Positions 5,192-8,603 of a stretch of 8,603 nucleotides of DNA are shown piece by piece (within the stretch, counting starts at the first letter, position 1; each line of letters opens with the position of its first letter). The DNA comes from JAMOAW01 sp039908535. Lineage in GTDB: Bacteria > Pseudomonadota > Magnetococcia > Magnetococcales > JADFZT01. The notes under the pieces are model-generated. The model was not told where the DNA came from, searched no databases, and saw only the letters and a list, made by a program, of their open reading frames with translations. The translations under genes were made by a program, and so were the position numbers. The DNA is taken from positions 1 through 8,603 of the forward strand of contig JAMOAW010000094.1 in assembly GCA_039908535.1 (NCBI GenBank). The letters run 5' to 3'.

Positions 5192-7822
5192 ATGACCGGA
5201 GACGAAATCCGCAAATCGTTTGTGGAATTCTTCAGCAACCATGGACACACCCAGGTGGTTTCGTCCAGTCTGATCCCTCAAAACGATCCGACATTGATGT
5301 TTACCAATGCAGGGATGACCCAGTTTAAAAGCGTTTTCTTGGGCGAGGAGAGACCTCCTTATGTTCGAGCGGTCTCGTCGCAAAAATGTGTGCGGGCGGG
5401 AGGCAAACACAACGATTTAGAAAACGTTGGTCGTACGGCACGGCATCACACATTTTTTGAAATGCTTGGAAATTTTTCTTTTGGGGATTATTTCAAAGAG
5501 GAGGCCATTCCCCTAGCTTGGGAGTTTGTCACCCAGCATTTGCACTTGCCAGTCGAAAAATTATTGGTAACTGTCTATTCTCAAGATGACGAGGCCTTTC
5601 GGATTTGGCAGGAGAAGGTTGGATTGCCTGCCGAAAAGATTATTCGTATTGCCACCAGTGATAATTTTTGGTCCATGGGTGAGACCGGTCCATGTGGGCC
5701 GTGTTCGGAGATTTTTTATGATCATGGCCCTGGCCTCGCAGGTGGTCCCCCTGGATCTCCAGAGAGTGAGGGGGATCGTTTTGTTGAAATTTGGAATTTG
5801 GTTTTTATGCAGTATAATCGGGATGCCAATGGCACGTTGACCCCTCTACCTTCGCCCTGTATTGATACAGGGGCTGGTTTGGAGCGTTTGGCGACTATCC
5901 TGCAAGGAAAAACCAACAACTATGATTCAGATCTTTTTCAACCTCTGATTCAAGCCACAGCTCAAATGGCTGGCAAAATTTATGGAGCGGATGCCATAGA
6001 GGATATTTCGTTGCGGGTGATTGCCGATCATTTGCGATCGGTGGGTTTTTTAGTCGCCGATGGGGTATTGCCAAGCAACGAGGGGCGTGGATATGTGTTG
6101 CGGCGTATTATGCGTCGTGCCATGCGTCATGGGCGCAAGCTTGGTATGGAAAAACCTTTTTTGCATCACCTTGTTCCCGTATTGGTAACCCGTATGGGTG
6201 GGGTGTTTCCTGAGTTAATTCATCAGGCCAAAACCATGGCCATGGTGATTGAAAATGAGGAAAAACGGTTTTCTGTGACCCTTGGTTCGGGTATGAAACA
6301 TTTAGAAAATGCCCTGTTGCCCTTGGCGGTCGGGGAGGAGTTGGATGGGGATACCGTTTTTACCCTCTATGACACTTTTGGTTTTCCAGTCGATCTAACC
6401 GCTGACGTGGCACGGGATAGAGGGGTTACCTTGGCCATGGCGCGGTTTGAAACTTTGATGGACGAACAACGCACCCGGGCGCGGGCGGCTTGGGCGGGTT
6501 CTGGGGATCAAAAAGTGGGTGGGGTCTTTTATCAACTGCGGCAGAACCATGGGGCAAGCGAATTTTTGGGATATCATGCCGAAGTGGCTTCTGGGGCGAT
6601 TGTGGCGTTGGTTGTCCAGGGGCAATCGGTTCCTGAAGTTCACGCAGGTCAAGAGTGTTCTATCGTGGTCAATCAATCCCCATTTTATGCCGAGTCTGGA
6701 GGACAGGTTGGGGATGAGGGGATTATTTTCTCTGGAGAAAATCGATTTAAGGTTTTGGATACTCGCAAACCCGTTGCCGATCTTATTGTGCATCAAGGCC
6801 GTATGGAAGCGGGTGTTTTAACGGTTGGTCAGCCGGTCACTTTAGAAGTGGATCACAAACGTCGCTTAGCCACACGTGCCCATCATTCGGCGACCCATTT
6901 ATTACATCATGCCTTGACCCTTTTATTGGGAACGCATGTCAAACAGGCGGGTTCTATGGTGGGACCTGAGCGGTTACGTTTTGATTTTTCGCATTTTCAG
7001 GCTTTGACCGTCGAGGAGTTAGAGGCGGTTGAAGAGAGAGTCAATGCGGCGATTTTGGCCAATGCTCTGCAAGAGACCGTGGTGATGACCCCACAGGAGG
7101 CGGTTAAAGCGGGGGCTATGGCGTTGTTTGGGGAAAAATATGGGGATGAGGTGCGGGTGGTGCGGATTGGGGAGAGTTTGGAGCTGTGTGGCGGAACCCA
7201 TGTCGTGCGCTCTGGAGATATCGGTTTGTTTCGTATTGTTTCTGAAAGTGCGGTGGCGGCGGGTGTGCGACGTCTTGAAGCGGTGTGTGGTGAGGTGGCG
7301 CGGCTGGGATTGCGGGAGGAGGTTCGTCTATTAAAAAAAATCGCGGAACTGATTCGGGTGCCGGCGGGTCAAACCGTACAGGGTGTGCAGAAAATATTGG
7401 CCAGACAGAAGGAATTGGAACAAGAGTTAGAAAAAATGAAACATGCGGCGGCCGGTGATTTGGTCAAGACATTAATGGCGCAGGTGCAGACGATTCATGA
7501 TATCCCAGTATTGATTGCTAAAGTGAGTGATGTAGATGTCAAAGGTTTGCGGGAGTTATTGGATCGGTTGCGGGATAAAATGGGGAGTGGGGTGATCGTT
7601 TTGGCCGTGGTGGATTCTGGCAAAGTAACTCTGATTGCGGGTGTAACTGAAGCATGGCAAAAGCAGATTCGTGCTGGCGATTTAATTCGTTATTTGGCTT
7701 CCTTGGTTGGCGGTAAAGGGGGAGGGCGTCCTGATATGGCGCAAGGTGGTGGTGATGCCCCTGATAAACTACCCGATGCCTTAGCCAAAATTCCCCAATG
7801 GATCGCCCAATCGGTTGTTTAA
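5192..7822 (+). CDS. alaS: Alanyl-tRNA synthetase
   Basis: This 876-residue class II synthetase attaches alanine to tRNA-Ala and hydrolyses mischarged Ser- and Gly-tRNA-Ala. The aminoacylation domain shows NDPTLMFTNAGMTQFK (31-46), CVRAGGKHNDLENVG (66-80), RHHTFFEMLGNFSFGDYFK (84-102), GETGPCGPCSEI (163-174) and IDTGAGLERL (224-233). The tRNA-recognition region includes ADHLRSVGFLVADGVLPSN (278-296) and RRIMRRAMRHGRKLG (304-318). The editing domain carries the zinc ligands HSATH (565-569) and CGGTH (666-670), at positions like those of the E. coli enzyme. The C-terminal C-Ala domain has the Gly-rich GGKGGGRPDMAQGGG (840-854). The length is standard and all key residues are present. The ATG at 5192 follows GAGG at five bases. 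The gene closes the probable 187-residue-protein/recX/alaS operon, with a terminator just behind. Its substrate tRNA-Ala(GGC) lies about 4 kb upstream on the other strand. Confidence 0.99.
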   Translation: MTGDEIRKSFVEFFSNHGHTQVVSSSLIPQNDPTLMFTNAGMTQFKSVFLGEERPPYVRAVSSQKCVRAGGKHNDLENVGRTARHHTFFEMLGNFSFGDYFKEEAIPLAWEFVTQHLHLPVEKLLVTVYSQDDEAFRIWQEKVGLPAEKIIRIATSDNFWSMGETGPCGPCSEIFYDHGPGLAGGPPGSPESEGDRFVEIWNLVFMQYNRDANGTLTPLPSPCIDTGAGLERLATILQGKTNNYDSDLFQPLIQATAQMAGKIYGADAIEDISLRVIADHLRSVGFLVADGVLPSNEGRGYVLRRIMRRAMRHGRKLGMEKPFLHHLVPVLVTRMGGVFPELIHQAKTMAMVIENEEKRFSVTLGSGMKHLENALLPLAVGEELDGDTVFTLYDTFGFPVDLTADVARDRGVTLAMARFETLMDEQRTRARAAWAGSGDQKVGGVFYQLRQNHGASEFLGYHAEVASGAIVALVVQGQSVPEVHAGQECSIVVNQSPFYAESGGQVGDEGIIFSGENRFKVLDTRKPVADLIVHQGRMEAGVLTVGQPVTLEVDHKRRLATRAHHSATHLLHHALTLLLGTHVKQAGSMVGPERLRFDFSHFQALTVEELEAVEERVNAAILANALQETVVMTPQEAVKAGAMALFGEKYGDEVRVVRIGESLELCGGTHVVRSGDIGLFRIVSESAVAAGVRRLEAVCGEVARLGLREEVRLLKKIAELIRVPAGQTVQGVQKILARQKELEQELEKMKHAAAGDLVKTLMAQVQTIHDIPVLIAKVSDVDVKGLRELLDRLRDKMGSGVIVLAVVDSGKVTLIAGVTEAWQKQIRAGDLIRYLASLVGGKGGGRPDMAQGGGDAPDKLPDALAKIPQWIAQSVV

Positions 7823-7827
7823 AATAT

Positions 7828-7867
7828 AAAAAAGGTCTGGAGGGGTGCCTCCAGGAGTTCCCTTTTT
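7828..7867 (+). terminator. Rho-independent terminator after alaS
   Basis: CTGGAGG (7837-7843) and CCTCCAG (7848-7854) form a perfect stem around GGTG. It can extend through an internal loop by pairing AAAAAGG (7829-7835) with CCTTTTT (7861-7867), which supplies a T-tract. It begins six bases past the alaS stop. The T-tract is removed from the inner stem, so termination may be partial and let some transcripts reach the zinc-ribbon gene. Confidence 0.65.
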
Positions 7868-7879
7868 CTCAAATACCTA

Positions 7880-7883
7880 TGGA
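7880..7883 (+). promoter_or_regulatory. Ribosome binding site supporting the start at 7894
   Basis: GGAG lies ten bases before the ATG at 7894. The in-frame ATG at 7879 has its nearest GGAG more than 20 bases away, behind the terminator stem. The choice is reasonable but not certain. Confidence 0.5.
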
Positions 7884-7893
7884 GCAAAATAAA

Positions 7894-8196
7894 ATGTCCC
7901 CCCAACAAGCAGAAATTTTCTCCTGTAGACATTGTGGTGAACCCATGCAAATGTGGTCCACCCCCACCTTTAATTTTACCGATGGTTTGGGTTTTGGCAC
8001 CGACATTTTACGGGTTTGTTTTAACGATCTTTGTCCGATGTATGTCAAGGGGTGGAACACTCTTTTTGAAAAATATGGTAAAATTGGCAGTATGCGTTTT
8101 TATCGCAATCCTGTTGATGGTGATGAGGGTGTTTTGCCAGTGGCTCATAAGGATGCTATGCGTGGAGATATTATTTCTGATTTAGCCTCGCCGTAA
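7894..8196 (+). CDS. Small four-cysteine zinc-ribbon protein
   Basis: This 100-residue soluble protein has CRHCGEPM (Cys 11 and 14) and CFNDLCPMY (Cys 42 and 47), a C-x2-C plus C-x4-C arrangement expected to bind one zinc, somewhat like Ogr/Delta zinc fingers. Between them lies TPTFNFTDGLGFGTDILRV. I recall similar uncharacterised proteins in deltaproteobacteria and Magnetococcales, but their function is unknown to me. A nucleic-acid or protein contact role is only a guess. The start at 7894 is preferred on its GGAG; the ATG at 7879 would add five residues. It follows alaS after 71 bases and a probable terminator, so it may be read through or have its own promoter. The last 12 residues (MRGDIISDLASP) and the stop fall inside the left arm of the large inverted repeat, so an identical 3' end occurs in reverse at 8564-8603. 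Confidence 0.85.
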   Translation: MSPQQAEIFSCRHCGEPMQMWSTPTFNFTDGLGFGTDILRVCFNDLCPMYVKGWNTLFEKYGKIGSMRFYRNPVDGDEGVLPVAHKDAMRGDIISDLASP

Positions 8197-8277
8197 GCTT
8201 TTTTTGATCAGAAATATAAAAGATATTCATAGAGGTTAATTGTTTGATATAGATGGCCCAGAACCGCCCCCCCCCCC
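8157..8277. repeat. Left arm of a large perfect inverted repeat
   Basis: These 121 bases are the exact reverse complement of 8483-8603, with the axis at 8380. The arm begins within codon 88 of the zinc-ribbon gene and runs through its stop codon and 70 AT-rich bases into GCCCAGAACCG and a run of C. The right partner reaches the last base of the window, so the true arms may be longer. Arms differ only where they stop: the C run is 13 long here (8267-8279) and its G counterpart is 11 long (8483-8493). Confidence 0.97.
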
Positions 8278-8325
8278 CCACCCTTCTTTTTTAATTCTTA
8301 AAAAAAAGAGGGGGTTTGGGGGATT
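8274..8325. repeat. 52-base direct repeat, first copy
   Basis: This is identical to 8431-8482, 157 bases further on. It holds six C, ACCCTTC, an A/T-rich self-complementary core (TTTTTTAA with TTAAAAAAA), then GAGGGGGTTTGGGGGATT. The CCCTTCTTTTTTAA and TTAAAAAAAAGAGGG halves can pair as one long hairpin. The two direct copies flank the central palindromes. Confidence 0.9.
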
Positions 8326-8410
8326 CATCCCCCAAGGTTTTGATTTTAATTTTTTGCCCGAAGGGCATCATGTTCATGTATCGGAAAAATAAAAATCAAG
8401 ACCTTGGGGG
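8319..8410. repeat. Central palindromic repeat element, related to the serA-thiD spacer element
   Basis: GGGGGATTCATCCCCC (8318-8333) is a short hairpin. CCCCCAAGGTTTTGATTTT (8329-8347) pairs with AAAATCAAGACCTTGGGGG (8392-8410), 19 pairs with one G-T. In the loop lie the hairpin TGCCC-GAA-GGGCA (8355-8367) and ATGTTCATGTA. Read in reverse, these modules (GGTCTTGATTTTT, TACATGAACATGATGCCC, GGGCAAA, TGGGGGATGAATCCC) match the element at 2995-3086. Confidence 0.85.
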
Positions 8411-8428
8411 GCGGAGAACCGCCCCCCA
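8404..8428. repeat. Perfect GC-rich hairpin inside the central element
   Basis: TTGGGGGGCGG (8405-8415) pairs perfectly with CCGCCCCCCAA (8419-8429, allowing for one base of uncertainty at the ends) around a three- to four-base AGAA-type loop. No T-tract follows, so it is a strong hairpin and not a typical terminator. Confidence 0.7.
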
Positions 8429-8430
8429 AT

Positions 8431-8482
8431 CCCCCCACCCTTCTTTTTTAATTCTTAAAAAAAAGAGGGGGTTTGGGGGATT
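8431..8482. repeat. 52-base direct repeat, second copy
   Basis: This exact copy of 8274-8325 leads straight into an 11-base G run (8483-8493) and the right arm. It differs in what follows: the first copy continues CATCCCCC, this one continues with G. Confidence 0.9.
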
Positions 8483-8603
8483 GGGGGGGGGGGCGGTTCT
8501 GGGCCATCTATATCAAACAATTAACCTCTATGAATATCTTTTATATTTCTGATCAAAAAAAGCTTACGGCGAGGCTAAATCAGAAATAATATCTCCACGC
8601 ATA
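8483..8603. repeat. Right arm of the large perfect inverted repeat (cut by window end)
   Basis: Exact reverse complement of 8157-8277. The last 40 bases (8564-8603) repeat the 3' end of the zinc-ribbon gene in the opposite direction. Confidence 0.97.
8564..8603 (-). CDS. Partial inverted copy of the zinc-ribbon gene, 3' end only
   Basis: Read from the window end on the minus strand this gives MRGDIISDLASP and a stop codon at 8566-8564, identical to residues 89-100 of the gene at 7894-8196. The rest lies outside the window. It may be a full second, convergent copy, a truncated copy, or a fold-back artefact. Confidence 0.5.
   Translation of the reverse strand, partial: MRGDIISDLASP

Noticed and set aside
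1166..7822. Functional linkage of tRNA-Ala and alaS as a regulatory unit
   Set aside because: They are about 4 kb apart on opposite strands with serA and other genes between, so proximity is probably chance.
7798..7893. Zinc-ribbon gene starting inside alaS at 7798
   Set aside because: That start would read through the terminator hairpin into residues without conserved character and has no ribosome site; 7894 is better supported.
8316..8552. 78-codon open frame across the terminal palindrome
   Set aside because: It translates homopolymers and hairpins and has no protein-like composition.

Overview
The window looks like chromosomal DNA of a proteobacterium. The long form of 3-phosphoglycerate dehydrogenase (about 528 residues with a C-terminal ACT domain) resembles alphaproteobacterial enzymes. 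The recX-alaS order and the small zinc-ribbon protein behind alaS recall Magnetococcales and deltaproteobacteria. I cannot place the organism more precisely, and this assignment is an impression from protein resemblance.

Layout. Positions 1-1108 hold no intact gene. The first 430 bases contain a decayed piece of a REP-associated tyrosine transposase (RAYT), bounded on both sides and followed by copies of one short repeat. The next 680 bases are AT-rich, with small hairpins, a repeated AGAGGTCG motif and a 20-base fragment resembling the 3' end of the tRNA that follows. Positions 1109-1286 are a complete minus-strand tRNA-Ala(GGC) unit: promoter, tRNA with encoded CCA, terminator. serA (minus) follows. 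A divergent spacer carries a palindromic repeat element that separates serA from thiD (plus). After thiD comes a probable operon on the plus strand: an unrecognised 187-residue protein, recX (overlapping it by 11 bases) and alaS, closed by a hairpin terminator. A small four-cysteine zinc-ribbon protein gene comes last.

Right end. From 8157 to the window edge the DNA folds back on itself. Arms of 121 bases are perfect reverse complements, start inside the zinc-ribbon gene and enclose about 205 bases of nested GC-rich palindromes. The central repeat modules are related to the element between serA and thiD, so they belong to a dispersed family in this genome. The fold-back is the most striking feature of the window. 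It may be a real inverted duplication, a chromosome or replicon end, or an assembly or amplification chimera; the window alone cannot decide.

Functionally the genes are housekeeping: serine synthesis (serA), thiamine pyrimidine phosphorylation (thiD), RecA modulation (recX), and alanine charging with one of its substrates (alaS, tRNA-Ala). I see no clear novel multi-gene system. The interest lies in the repeat families, the RAYT relic, the terminal palindrome and the unknown protein coupled to recX.
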